Shown: positions 19,326 through 29,800 of the stretch, one piece after another | How the letters are laid out: every line of letters starts with the position of its first letter | Numbering within the stretch: position 1 is the stretch's first letter | Assembly: GCA_900208305.1 (NCBI GenBank) | Contig: OAPG01000019.1 | Location: 372,001 to 436,000 of the forward strand | Direction of reading: 5' to 3' | From: Melanopsichium pennsylvanicum | Taxonomy: Eukaryota > Basidiomycota > Ustilaginomycetes > Ustilaginales | DNA: 64,000 nt | Made by a program: the position numbers and the translations under genes | Notes under the pieces: model-generated | What the model was told of the DNA's origin: nothing | Database searches by the model: none | The model's input: only the letters and a program-made list of their open reading frames with translations

Positions 19326-21041
19326 TTAAGAAACGAGACCAGTAATCTTCAAGTTCTCCCTTAGAATACAATCCTTAACACTCATCAAGATTGCTCTGAT
19401 CTGTTTGGTGCTTGTAGCGATCGTGGTGTGGACGTACAGCCTTCTCTTTGTCCTCCCACCACCCTCGCCTCTGTTTCCTCCTGGTTCTATTTCATCCTCT
19501 GCCATACGTACACAGTCCCTAAATTTGCCCCTGAACCACCTCCAAACAGCCTCAAAGTCGTTATCCCCGTCATACTCGCCCCAGTACCTGTTCAACCTCA
19601 CCCCACCCTTTAACTTTTTCTCGAGCAAGTCGATCTTGTTCAAAAACAGAATCACCGTGGCCTTCTTCAACAGCGGATTGCTGACGATCTGGTTGAACAA
19701 TGCAAAAGTATCTGCCAAACGGTTCGTTGCTGGATCTTCAACCAGTGGTTGATCAAAGGCAGATAAGGGCGCGAGAAAGATGATCGCATCTACATCATCT
19801 AAGAAGGGTGCCCAAGCTGTCCGTTGCGAGCGTGAACCACCAACATCGTAGATCCGATAGATGAGCGAACGCTCGACGCGGAAAAACTCTTCCGTCACGC
19901 CCAAAGTTCGCACTCGCGAATGTAGAATATCTTCGTCCGAGGGAATGTAGCCGGGGCTAGTGATGCGAGTGTAGCAATCGAGGAAGAAGGATGTAGCAGA
20001 GTCATTTTGGCTGTCGAGGAAGAATCCTCGCTTGCGAAGCGCTCGGACGACTGCATTTGTGTTCCACAATGCAAGGACGGAAGGCTGGATGCTACGGAGA
20101 AGACTTAAAGCGAAATTATTCTCGTCGTCATACTCAGATCGAGAGGTGTTGTGAGTAGACACCTTGGTCTCGGGATCAGAAGAAGTGGAGGAAGATGATT
20201 GAGGTGGCTGAGAGGCAGAGAATGAGCGGCGGGCGTAAGCGAAGAGTCGTTCTTGCCACCCTGGCTTCAGCAGTAAAGGGCTCTTGTCTCTATTCTTGGT
20301 CAAGGTTGCCGAAGTGATCACGGACGCACCGCTGGCTGGCACCACGATTTCTTCCCCGAAAGCCCCCAACTCGGCCCTCAGCATCCTTTCCAATTCCACC
20401 AAGCTCGGTATATGCTCTTTGCATGGAAAGCCATTCGTTTTCATGTCATCGTCCTTAATTGCCGACCGAACTACGATGCTAATATCAGCGGCATTCTCTC
20501 CACTGACCACGTCTCCTAGCGCTGCTGGACTCTCCAATCTGCTGAACTCAAGTGATTTCCTATCCGCCCGTTCCTCATGATACCTATCTAGTGTCTGCAG
20601 AAGAACTCGGACGCTATTGGTGAGATTGAGCAATACGATCCGGATCCAGCCCCTCCTCTCGTGCTCATGTGCCGCGGGATCGTACAGCAGCCTCATCTGC
20701 TTCAAAATTGTCGTTTTGCCGGCTCCAGCCTGACCCAGCAAGACCATCTTGTAAACTCGGCCCTTTTTCGAGCTGGCCCTACCTTCTGAGGTTGGGAGCG
20801 CAACATGAGCAGGCAACGCGGCAAGATCGGTAGTTCGGAGAAGTTTGTCGATCTCGTCGCTATGTGCTTTAGCTTGCTTTTCAGCAAGCAATCTAGCAGA
20901 ACGTTCGGCCGAGGTCTCATTGGAAGGTGGCTGGAGAGCTATGGAAAGCGGATCTGTGGTTGATTTGGAAGCCGAGGCGGGCTTGGACTTCGCTCGTCGG
21001 AGGGTGTTTCTTCCAGAGTTGGCTGCGATGGATGACGACAT
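19326..21041 (-). CDS. Divergent heterotrimeric G-protein alpha subunit (Gpa-like)
   Basis: 571 aa, against about 350 for a typical G-alpha. P-loop GQAGAGKT (103-110) replaces the usual GAGESGKS. The helical domain is expanded by a Ser-rich insert (about 235-305). Switch I RVRTLG (376-381) keeps the catalytic Arg and the Mg-binding Thr. Switch II is DVGGSRSQR (399-407) in place of DVGGQRSER, so the catalytic Gln is Ser. The base-binding motifs NKID (468-471) and TIAT (540-543, usually TCAT) are present. There is no N-terminal MGxxxS or Cys for lipidation. The C-terminus NLKITGLVS departs from NLKDCGLF. Smuts have several G-alpha genes, one of them divergent (Gpa4 in U. maydis); correspondence to Gpa4 is my guess. 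The role would be receptor-linked signalling, possibly with altered GTP hydrolysis. Confidence 0.85.
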   Translation of the reverse strand: MSSSIAANSGRNTLRRAKSKPASASKSTTDPLSIALQPPSNETSAERSARLLAEKQAKAHSDEIDKLLRTTDLAALPAHVALPTSEGRASSKKGRVYKMVLLGQAGAGKTTILKQMRLLYDPAAHEHERRGWIRIVLLNLTNSVRVLLQTLDRYHEERADRKSLEFSRLESPAALGDVVSGENAADISIVVRSAIKDDDMKTNGFPCKEHIPSLVELERMLRAELGAFGEEIVVPASGASVITSATLTKNRDKSPLLLKPGWQERLFAYARRSFSASQPPQSSSSTSSDPETKVSTHNTSRSEYDDENNFALSLLRSIQPSVLALWNTNAVVRALRKRGFFLDSQNDSATSFFLDCYTRITSPGYIPSDEDILHSRVRTLGVTEEFFRVERSLIYRIYDVGGSRSQRTAWAPFLDDVDAIIFLAPLSAFDQPLVEDPATNRLADTFALFNQIVSNPLLKKATVILFLNKIDLLEKKLKGGVRLNRYWGEYDGDNDFEAVWRWFRGKFRDCVRMAEDEIEPGGNRGEGGGRTKRRLYVHTTIATSTKQIRAILMSVKDCILRENLKITGLVS

Positions 21042-23232
21042 GGTCTAGACGAGCGTGGATGACGCCAAGCTACACTGATGGAATCTGTTGCCTTGTTGGG
21101 TGGAGAAGTAGTGACAAATGCGATTGGTATTGTAGAGAGTGTGGTGACTAGTTTGCAGAGTAAAATAGGTGGGCGCCAACCGCTTATATGCTGCGCTCAA
21201 CTGCTCAGCTCAGGAGCCACTTAGCCGTGTGAATTGTATGTAGGGGCTCTCGCGTGTAGCAACAACACTGTGGCTGGCGTGTGATAGAGCAACAAGACGG
21301 TGGGTTTTTCGTCGGGGAAAGTCGACCGTCGAATATTGCCCACTTTGATCGCACTCGTTTGCGTTGGCAGAGCTTCGGCTCAGTGGCAGGTGAGAATGAA
21401 TCTGCAAGGAAGCGGCTCTTCAAAGCAGAAGGAGAAAGAAAGGATTATGAAGGTGCGTATATTCGGTACAGCTTGTACTGAGATTGGGTGGGGCCGTGAT
21501 ACGTGCAGAAAGTACTATACGATGCTCACTTCTGTCGGTCAATTATACTGCGATTGATCAGTGTGGGACCTGACGCGGTTACGAGTGCCAAAGTTGCGCT
21601 CAGGACAATTGACCGAGGCTTGTGGGTTTGGTGGGCTCAACTTCGAGCTGATGAGGTCAATGTGGTAGCGTCGCGAGCTATCGACTTTGAGGTCATATGA
21701 ACAGCGGCTAGCGATCAGGTGTAGGCTTTCCAACGGATGGTTGTGTCGGGGACAAGACTATGGTGGTAGGGCAAAGGGAAGATGCGGGATCAAAGCTCAA
21801 TGATGATACAGTAACTGAGGAAGGAGTGGCTAAGGTCTCTGCTAGCCTGCAAGCTGAAATGAGATTCCATATAAAAGCTTGTGGATACGTGATGAAGCGT
21901 ATTTCCCGCGGGTTTGAACTGGATGCAGCACACATACGCCTTCACCACAATGCAAGCGCAGGGCTTACAAGATGTTTTGGTTGAGTTGCGTAAGAGCGGA
22001 TCAAAAGAATAGCACCACAGTGTTGCTGCACTGTGAAAGACGAGCTCGACTCGGTTGTGTTGTGCGGTGAAATATGGAGATACTCGAAGCTGATCTTATC
22101 TAGAATCTTCCTGTCAACCCTTCAGGAAGCTCATTGCATGGGGGGACGAAAATAGTTAAGCCGGCTGGGCAAAGAAGTCGATCATGTCGCTTCAGCGACA
22201 CGAAGTGCGCTATTGCTGCTTGTGCTATAGAGTACATATCATCTTAAATGAGCCTAACATGGATTTGCTGCGCAGCGGAGTGCTGTTGAATCTTTTGCAG
22301 GCCATTTACAAGTTTAAGGCTTGGCCTTTCACGATCTTTGGACAAACGTACACAACCGGTTGTTGAGGGCATGTATTGCTTCGAAAGCCGACAGCTTGAA
22401 TTTCTCAATACTCAGTACTGTAAACTGCCTTACTGTAAATTACATTACTGTTTTGTGAATATTTACTGTACAGATTGTTACACTGACACGGGACACAGTA
22501 TACTCAGATACTGTACATCACGCACAAACACAAGCATGAATTTTACATCGCATCATCTTCGCTTAGAGAAATTTCCGACAGGTGAAAATAAGGCACATGT
22601 ACGATAAGTTTATTGTAGAATTTAATACAGTTGTGCAAGTGCGTGAGTATGTATGTGTATACCATCAAACCTGATTTGAAAAGCTCGGATCACGTCAAAA
22701 ATCGGCTAAAGCGAGTACACGACAATTGTGGAGTTACTAATATCAACACAGTCTGACGGCTGCAGCACTCGAACCACAAAGCATCCATGCGAGCGAAAAA
22801 AAATAAAAATAAAATAAAAAACAAAAAAACAAAAAATTAGAGCAGCAGAAAACCGCAGCAAGAATCGCTAACGCCTCATAACCCATCTCCAGCAACATCT
22901 CGACTACTCTCCCGAAACCTTGATCACATTCAGATGCGCTTGCTGAATCGGCTTCTCTACAACCCCTTAAGTTGGTCGCCGTCCTCTGTAACTCTCTTCA
23001 CAACCTTGCATCAGCTATAATACTATTCAGACTTCACCTCACAATGCGCTCCAGCACGTACGCCACTCGACGAATGTGAGAATGCTGCGGTTCATGGTTG
23101 ATGAAAGGCGAGTGATACAAATACAAATGTGTGTAGGGATGAATGTGTGTGAGTGCGGGCGCATTTCTGCGGGCGTGTGGGGCATGTACATGTGTGAATA
23201 TTATTCAGTGTGTCTTATGGCTGAGAACGTGC
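21042..23232. other. Intergenic region between the G-alpha promoter and the 3' end of the next gene
   Basis: No gene is supported. Four TACTGTA words lie between about 22410 and 22515, with an A-rich tract at 22796-22838. Short open stretches on both strands have no domain and no good start. Confidence 0.45.
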
Positions 23233-26200
23233 TCAGACATCCATCACGGCACTGCAAGCAGCGATGATCAGGTCCGTCACCCCGTGCAAGGGATGGGCAC
23301 CGTCCAATGGGCTTCCATCGGGCTTGGTCGGCACAGGTGCGCAAGCCAATTTGAGTGCACTCCAGCCCTCAGAAACCATCTCGAGACTCTTGTTACCATT
23401 GCAGTAACCCAAAACTACCGGAAATGTACCAGGTTCCGGAAGACGAGGGTCAAGATTGGCCGACGAGGTAACCGAGGCAAGTGTCCAAGGAGCGTCGTGC
23501 ACCACTGCTGTGATGCGGAATGCTTGCGGCTTGGCTGGCGATGACGGTACATCGATTTGAGATGACGCTTGACCAGCGGAGACGGTAGTGCTGTTGCCGC
23601 TGCGATTGGACGAAAGGCCGAGCTTGCGCTTCCAGTTTGACGCTTCAGGAGTCTTGACTGCAGCTTCGCGATTTGAAGCAAGGCCACTGCCCGAGCTTAC
23701 ACTGTGCGATAGACCACCATCGCTTTCATTGCCAGGAGAGCCGCTGTTGAGCAGCGCACTGGGCGTCGCACCTGGTGCGGCTTCAAACGAATTTCCAAAC
23801 TGCCCGAAAGGAACAAAGTTAACGCGCATGTATCTGACCGCGTCCTGAACTCGCGCTCTGCCGATGAGGGGAAGTGGGATAAGCATCGTAAGTGCACCTG
23901 TTGGAACCGCATCAAGGCCAAGAAGCGCATTCTTTTCATCCAGGTCGAGCACGAACGAAGTAGGCTTCGTATCATTGACCCTGGAACGCATGACCTTGCT
24001 CGCTGTCTGCTCTGGATGCCAGCCATACAAATGTGATAGGGTTGAGTTGACGGCGGTGCGATTGTCAATACCTGCTTGACCAGGCGCAGAGATGATGCCC
24101 GCACTCTTCTCTGGTGCGGTGCTGAAAGGCTCGATCGTCTTCTGCGTAAGCGCCTCGGACCCTCTCCTGCTTCCCATGATCGTCGACTCGGGAGAAGCAG
24201 GCCGGAACATGGCCCTTTGGAAGCTTTCCAGGGCAGTCTCTGTCAGAGGAGTCGATCCAGCAATCGCGTTGATAGCCGCAGCATCTTGACTGTCTCGTGC
24301 AAGGCTGCTCCTGGTGCTGCTGCTTGCACTCACTTGACCGTTGAGAGCCACGCTGATTTGCTGTGCCGTCTCCTTCGCCTTCTCCATCCCTGCAGACCCA
24401 GGTGTTGCATTCATTGTGCTATCAGGTCGGCGTTTGAACCAAGAATTGAGCATCTTGTCCTTCTTTTGAAGCGCTTTCTGAAGTCCTTTGCGACTGCGGC
24501 TCTGCTTGCTGATCGCGCTCATCGACGAAGCCGAGGCAGTGGTGGGTGAAGTACCTTGCCAGGAATCGACTTCATAGGAAGCACTACTGGGATCAGCGTG
24601 CTGGAGGCTGCTGCGTTGCCATCCAGCCAAGGCCGCAGAGGCTTCAGACTTGGCGCTGAGACCTTGGCTGGCAGACGAATCAGGCGAGACGCTGCGAAGA
24701 ACTCGACCGGGGTTGCGTGCGCCAGCGCCCATTGGGATAGCTGCGGGCCTGGCACGCTCGCTTTCGCGGAACAAGTTGCCGTTCTGAAGAGGCTGATCGC
24801 ACGATGCGGACTTCATGCTGCCAACCATCGACTCGCGAGTGTTGATCGCTGACAAGCCTGCGTCATCTGACGAGGTATCGCTGCCTACGTCGATGCTCGA
24901 ATCTGAGTCGAACGACGACAACGAGTCCGAGGGCCGCGAACGTGCCGACGGCCACGATTCACCTGGATGCATCCGTCCCAGTGGATCACCTGGCAGGGAA
25001 GGTGCGAACTCTTCCGGATTGATGCTCGGAGAGGATGCCTGAGCTGCCTGCTGCTGGGCAGAGTAGCGCAAGTAAGGTTTGGAGCGAGAGCGACGCAATG
25101 GTACCTGAGGGCTACGCAAGTAAGGTCGCGATCGGGTTCGCCGAAGAACGGGATATATGGGCTGTGATCCTTTGGAGCTCTCCCGATCGGCGGTAACAGC
25201 GATAGCGGTAGTAGTCGCTGCATCGATGTGAGCAGAACGCGGGCTGGTCTTGGTTCGGTATTCGTGCAGATAGCGATGAGTTGATGCGTTGGCCAAGTAG
25301 ATGGGTGAGCATATCTTGCCGACAGTGGGTCGAAGGACACGAAGCTCAAAGCCAGCTTTGCCAGAGAATGGCTGAAAGCTGCGATTCGGTAGTAGCTGTC
25401 GATGCGATGACTGCGACTGAGCTTGGTCTCGCTGGCCGAGCGAGGGAACACCTGACTCACTCTCGTCGAGCCAAAGCGATCGGTTGGTCACGACCACAGT
25501 CCTCTCGGCTTGTGCTGCGGCAGAAAGTGATTCGGCGGTGCCGCGAGTGATGGTGGCGTTCGGAACCACGACCCACTTTTTATTTCGACGGGTGGTCTGA
25601 GCGACGGACCATTCGATGCGTTGATGACCATTGATGGGGCACAAGATCTCGGCAGAGAGCTTGCAGCCCTCCCAGTCGTTAAGACTGCCAATGTCGAGAC
25701 TGTGAAATCCCATCTCCTCGATGGAGAGCACGTCGAGAGGATCAAGAGGGTTGCATGGCCGACCAGTGAGGTGAGCCCAATCGGGAGGAGAAACATAGGT
25801 AGGCGCGGCAAGGGTACCAAAGCTGTCCCTCCACTCGATGGGCGTGATCGGGGCTTCCGAGGAGTCGGTGGACGCCTTGAGGACAGCGCAAACGGGCTGT
25901 TGTCGCGTTGATGCTGGCGGCTCGGCTGTGGCCTCCTTCTCCAAGCCGAGACTTGCAAAGCCGCCTAGCACCTGACCGTGGCTGATCGAGTCTCCGCGTT
26001 GACGTGGTGAATCTAGTGTCTCTAGACTGGGATTCCGCATGCGCTGCTCCTTTCCGACAGCAGCGTTGAGGATGACCTGAGAGGGCATGATCTCGCGATA
26101 GTCAGAGCATTGTGCGCGAAGATGGAGCGAAAAGCTATCTTCGATACCATTTAGTGGCTCATGCGTCCTACCTTCTGTGGCGCACGACGCGCAGAAGAGA

Positions 26201-26871
26201 TCCACGTCTGCATCAGCGCCATTGTAGGTCGTGTTGGTGAAAGGCAGCTGCGAGTCTGCGAACGGTGGCTGAGTCGCGTTGTTGGATCTGGAACGAACAT
26301 GAGGCTGGCTCGAGGCGTTTTCGAAAGGAGCGACGAAAGCCTGGCTGTTGCCGCCGAGGTCGAGACCGTCAAGGTCTAAGCGAAGACTCTCTGCTGAAAG
26401 GTGGCGCTGATGTGTTTGATTTGGATTGGCCGCGCGTGAAGCTGATGCTGCATTTGTGCTGTTGTTGGTCTGGTCTCTGCCCTTGGTGCGGCTAGTTTGG
26501 CTGCTGCTGCTGGCGATGCTCTCGCTTTCTTGGTCGATGTTGTTCTTGCTGGAACTGGCGCTGACGCTCCGACGACCAAGCTGGGGAGAAGCGTCGTCGT
26601 TGACGATACTGGCAGTGGACGAGAAAGCGGCTGTATGGCGCGAAGACGAGTTGCGGCCAGTTGCAGAGATTGACGTACGCTTTGAATTCGAAAGCGAGGA
26701 TGAAGAGGAGGGTGATGATGAAAGACCGGCGTATGGCGGAGAGACGGATGCGGAAGCTACTGATGAGAGCTGACGGGAGGCGGAGGCAGCGTGACTGGAT
26801 ATTGAGCGTCGCGAGGATGTGGGGATGGCGCGAACGCTGGCGTCGTCAAGACGGCTGGTGGATACCATCAT
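23233..26871 (-). CDS. Large Ser-rich protein of unknown function
   Basis: 1212 aa, one exon, ATG at 26871 (followed by a second ATG). I do not recognise a family. Residues 1-180 are Ser/Ala/Asn-rich. A block with LFCASCATEGRTH follows near residue 230. A more ordered region around 360-440 contains LDPLDVLSIEEMGFHSLDIG and WEGCKLSAEILCPINGHQRIEWSV, which may be a small beta-rich domain. Around 590-620 the RSRPYLR motif is duplicated (RTRSRPYLRSP, then RRSRSKPYLRY). The C-terminal about 300 residues are the best-ordered part (LSHLYGWHPEQTASKVMRSR, MLIPLPLIGRARVQDAVRYM, TFPVVLGYCNGNKSLEMVSEGW). No membrane segment or signal peptide is seen. A cytosolic or nuclear scaffold or regulator is possible but unsupported. 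Confidence 0.75.
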   Translation of the reverse strand: MMVSTSRLDDASVRAIPTSSRRSISSHAASASRQLSSVASASVSPPYAGLSSSPSSSSSLSNSKRTSISATGRNSSSRHTAAFSSTASIVNDDASPQLGRRSVSASSSKNNIDQESESIASSSSQTSRTKGRDQTNNSTNAASASRAANPNQTHQRHLSAESLRLDLDGLDLGGNSQAFVAPFENASSQPHVRSRSNNATQPPFADSQLPFTNTTYNGADADVDLFCASCATEGRTHEPLNGIEDSFSLHLRAQCSDYREIMPSQVILNAAVGKEQRMRNPSLETLDSPRQRGDSISHGQVLGGFASLGLEKEATAEPPASTRQQPVCAVLKASTDSSEAPITPIEWRDSFGTLAAPTYVSPPDWAHLTGRPCNPLDPLDVLSIEEMGFHSLDIGSLNDWEGCKLSAEILCPINGHQRIEWSVAQTTRRNKKWVVVPNATITRGTAESLSAAAQAERTVVVTNRSLWLDESESGVPSLGQRDQAQSQSSHRQLLPNRSFQPFSGKAGFELRVLRPTVGKICSPIYLANASTHRYLHEYRTKTSPRSAHIDAATTTAIAVTADRESSKGSQPIYPVLRRTRSRPYLRSPQVPLRRSRSKPYLRYSAQQQAAQASSPSINPEEFAPSLPGDPLGRMHPGESWPSARSRPSDSLSSFDSDSSIDVGSDTSSDDAGLSAINTRESMVGSMKSASCDQPLQNGNLFRESERARPAAIPMGAGARNPGRVLRSVSPDSSASQGLSAKSEASAALAGWQRSSLQHADPSSASYEVDSWQGTSPTTASASSMSAISKQSRSRKGLQKALQKKDKMLNSWFKRRPDSTMNATPGSAGMEKAKETAQQISVALNGQVSASSSTRSSLARDSQDAAAINAIAGSTPLTETALESFQRAMFRPASPESTIMGSRRGSEALTQKTIEPFSTAPEKSAGIISAPGQAGIDNRTAVNSTLSHLYGWHPEQTASKVMRSRVNDTKPTSFVLDLDEKNALLGLDAVPTGALTMLIPLPLIGRARVQDAVRYMRVNFVPFGQFGNSFEAAPGATPSALLNSGSPGNESDGGLSHSVSSGSGLASNREAAVKTPEASNWKRKLGLSSNRSGNSTTVSAGQASSQIDVPSSPAKPQAFRITAVVHDAPWTLASVTSSANLDPRLPEPGTFPVVLGYCNGNKSLEMVSEGWSALKLACAPVPTKPDGSPLDGAHPLHGVTDLIIAACSAVMDV

Positions 26872-29800
26872 AATAACGTAAAGGCGAAGCGCCTATGGCT
26901 GTTGTATGTAGATGACCTTGTGTGTTGGTTCGGCAGAGACCAATGCAGCTGAAAGTAGCGTAGCAATTCTGGCCGAAAAGCAGGAAGAGTAGACGCTGTG
27001 ACAGCGTTTATAGCGATTCGTGCAGCATGAGATCGTACACAGTTCGACGGAACAAGGGCCAAGGTACACTGTGGTGGTGGATGTGCAGCTGTGTTTGAAC
27101 GTGCGAGCTCGAAAGAGGATGCTGCCAAGATATTTGCGTGTCAGCGAGGGTAAGGATGTATGCAGGTCCGGTACAGTCGAGGTAGACGTCGGTACAGAAA
27201 AAGCTTATTCTGAGAGGATGCAAGGGATGGCGTGAGATGATGCGAAGAGGTGTGGTGATTGCACTTGTATGGTGGGCGATAAATGATTGACAGCCAAAGT
27301 GGTGAAATGAAGACGACTGAGGGCTTAGCGACGAGACGAATGGTGACGAGAGGGATGGAGTGTATGGAGTGTATGACGAGAAAGAGTGGTGGAAGTTGAG
27401 TTGCGGTGAAAAGGTCGCTAGCGTGTGGTTGGTAGGTGAGTAGATACTGTAGAGGATGGGTGTGCGGTTCGGTATTTGGTGGGACGTAACTTTGGACTTG
27501 ACTGACTGCTCAAACGGATTTGGTCGAGCGTATTCTTTGTAGCCGAACCCTTTTTTTTTTTTTTTTGTCTTTGTCAGTCAAGCAAGCTAGGAGGCTGCGG
27601 AGATGCGAGGGAGAGAAACACAGAGCGATGGGGACGTAGGGCGAAGCAAGACAGCAGCCAAACAGCGTCGTGGCACAGGGTCAGGGTCAGGGACAGTGAG
27701 GACATGGGTGGGGACTAATGGACCGAATGCAGTCGGTGGGCTAAGCCTCATCGTAGCATACAGTATGCGCCAAGTTCAGACACCAGAGAGTGGTGGGTTG
27801 CGACAGCACTGGGCGAGTGTTTCATATGGACTGACGAGAAGTTGGAATCCCACACAACGCATCGCACGCCGAGCAACAGCGGAGAAAGTGACAATAGTCT
27901 AGGCCACCACGTTCTTTTTGGCTTTCACTCCTCCTTAGAGCCGCGCAGAACACTGTGTTCATTTCCTCTCTTGTTTTCCTTTTTTTTTGTTTTTGTTTTT
28001 TTTGGGAGAAAAAAAGGAGGCTTTCATTTATTCTCATTTTTAAGATGCGTGACACCACTCTCTCTCTCTCTCTTTCTCTCTCTCTCTTCCTGTCGAGTGG
28101 CGATGAGCAGTGGCATAATGTTTGATCCTCCTGCTTAAGAGCGTAGCCTTTTGTTTGCAAGGAGCGAAAGGAGAGTTCCAAGAGAGTTACTCAGCTTTTT
28201 TCAGGTTTTGCATGAAATCGCCGGGCTACCTTCAAGGTGTGCTTTTGGAATCGAATGACTGTGATCAAACATTCTTGGCAAGAACGGAGCCCTTTGTGTC
28301 AATGTATAGGCTCTTTAGCATACACTATCTATGCGCGTACCATCCGACGGCATGAATTTGAGCAAAAGGAGCGTTCCTGCGCTAAGATGTTACACTTTTT
28401 AACTGTAATGCAACCAGTTCAATTCACTTTACTCTTCAATGGATTCCCCGTTCTGCTATTCGAGTGTGTGTGACCAAATTAGATCTACAGTATCTGTCCA
28501 GGGTTTTTTTTTGTTTTTTTATTTCGAATTTCCAAATGATTAAAAACTTGAATCACACAGTAAAATCAGTCTCGAAAAGCCACAGTCTCCGATGTACATA
28601 AACAACCTTGTCTACTTCTGGCTGATTGAATTTGCCTCAAGGATGTCGAAGCTTTTTAAGTGCGGCGATTGGGTTGCTGACCGCACTAATGCCATGCTCG
28701 ATCCGGTTGGCAGCTTCTGTCTCATGATGAATCCGTCTACTGCCTTTGCACACTAGCCTGTGACTGGTCCTACGTTCTTACACCCTGTCTCGATACAATA
28801 CACAAGTCCCAATCAGTGCAGTGGATGAAACTAGATCGTGTCGAATTCAAGCCTAGAACAGTCCGTTCCTGACTTTTCGATTTTTGCATCAACGCTGCGT
28901 CGGACTCCCAACAGGAATTCAACGTGGAGACAGACGACTCTCTCTTCCCGTCCTTTCTGTACTGCTGTTGGCGTGAATTTGGTAAGACTGCTTCCCGCAA
29001 GAATCTCTCACGGACCAGCAAGCAGGTGCTAGGCCTCACTGTAGGCGCCAAGACTGTGACAGCTCGACGGCTTGGCGTAATGCTCTTCAGGCTCAGGACG
29101 AGATTGGGCCGTGCCAAAATCGAACGATTCGACAAATTTGTCCATCTGTCACAGTACAGGTCCTCCACGCAAGAACAAAGTTACTGCAGCTGCGTTGATC
29201 ATCATTCCACCCTCGGCAGTCGCAGTGACGAGCTCCAGCTCGCATTTGGCAAGCATACTTTCGAGCATTCCATCTGCCGTATTACTGTACTTGACCCGTA
29301 CAAGCAGTCATGTCTGCAAAAAGGGCGGGATCAGAGACATAAGGCGGCGACGGGTCCAGTCGCATATATGATCGTGGAATCGAGAACCATGTCTTTTTGC
29401 GGAAGCGAGCTGTCGGCTTTGAATGGTACGCTCGTGCCTTCTTTTTGACCTTTTCCCTTTGTTTTCCTTCTTTCTTTCTTTCGTTCTTTCTTTCTTACTT
29501 GCCTTATCTCGTCGCTGCATTTCCGCCCTCTTGTTCGAGCTCATCCAAACCCTAGCTCAGTATACATGGCTCGCGTTCTGATTGATCAGCAGAATAACTG
29601 GCAGAAGCAAATTTGGCTGGGAACGGAGAAGAATTCCATGTGCATTGCTATGGCGGAGTCAGTTTCGGTGCAAATTAGCAAAAGCAAATTCGTTTCAGCT
29701 GGCGTTGTGCATCTTGATCAACACCCGTCCTTCGCCGTAAGCGAGCTGTCAATCCGATGTCTCTGCTGAAACTGCCTGAAACAAGGCTCATATCACCTCC

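Noticed and set aside
28924..29448. Plus-strand frame of 174 codons
   Set aside because: It starts with GTG, has no domain, and overlaps a minus-strand region with more protein-like pieces.
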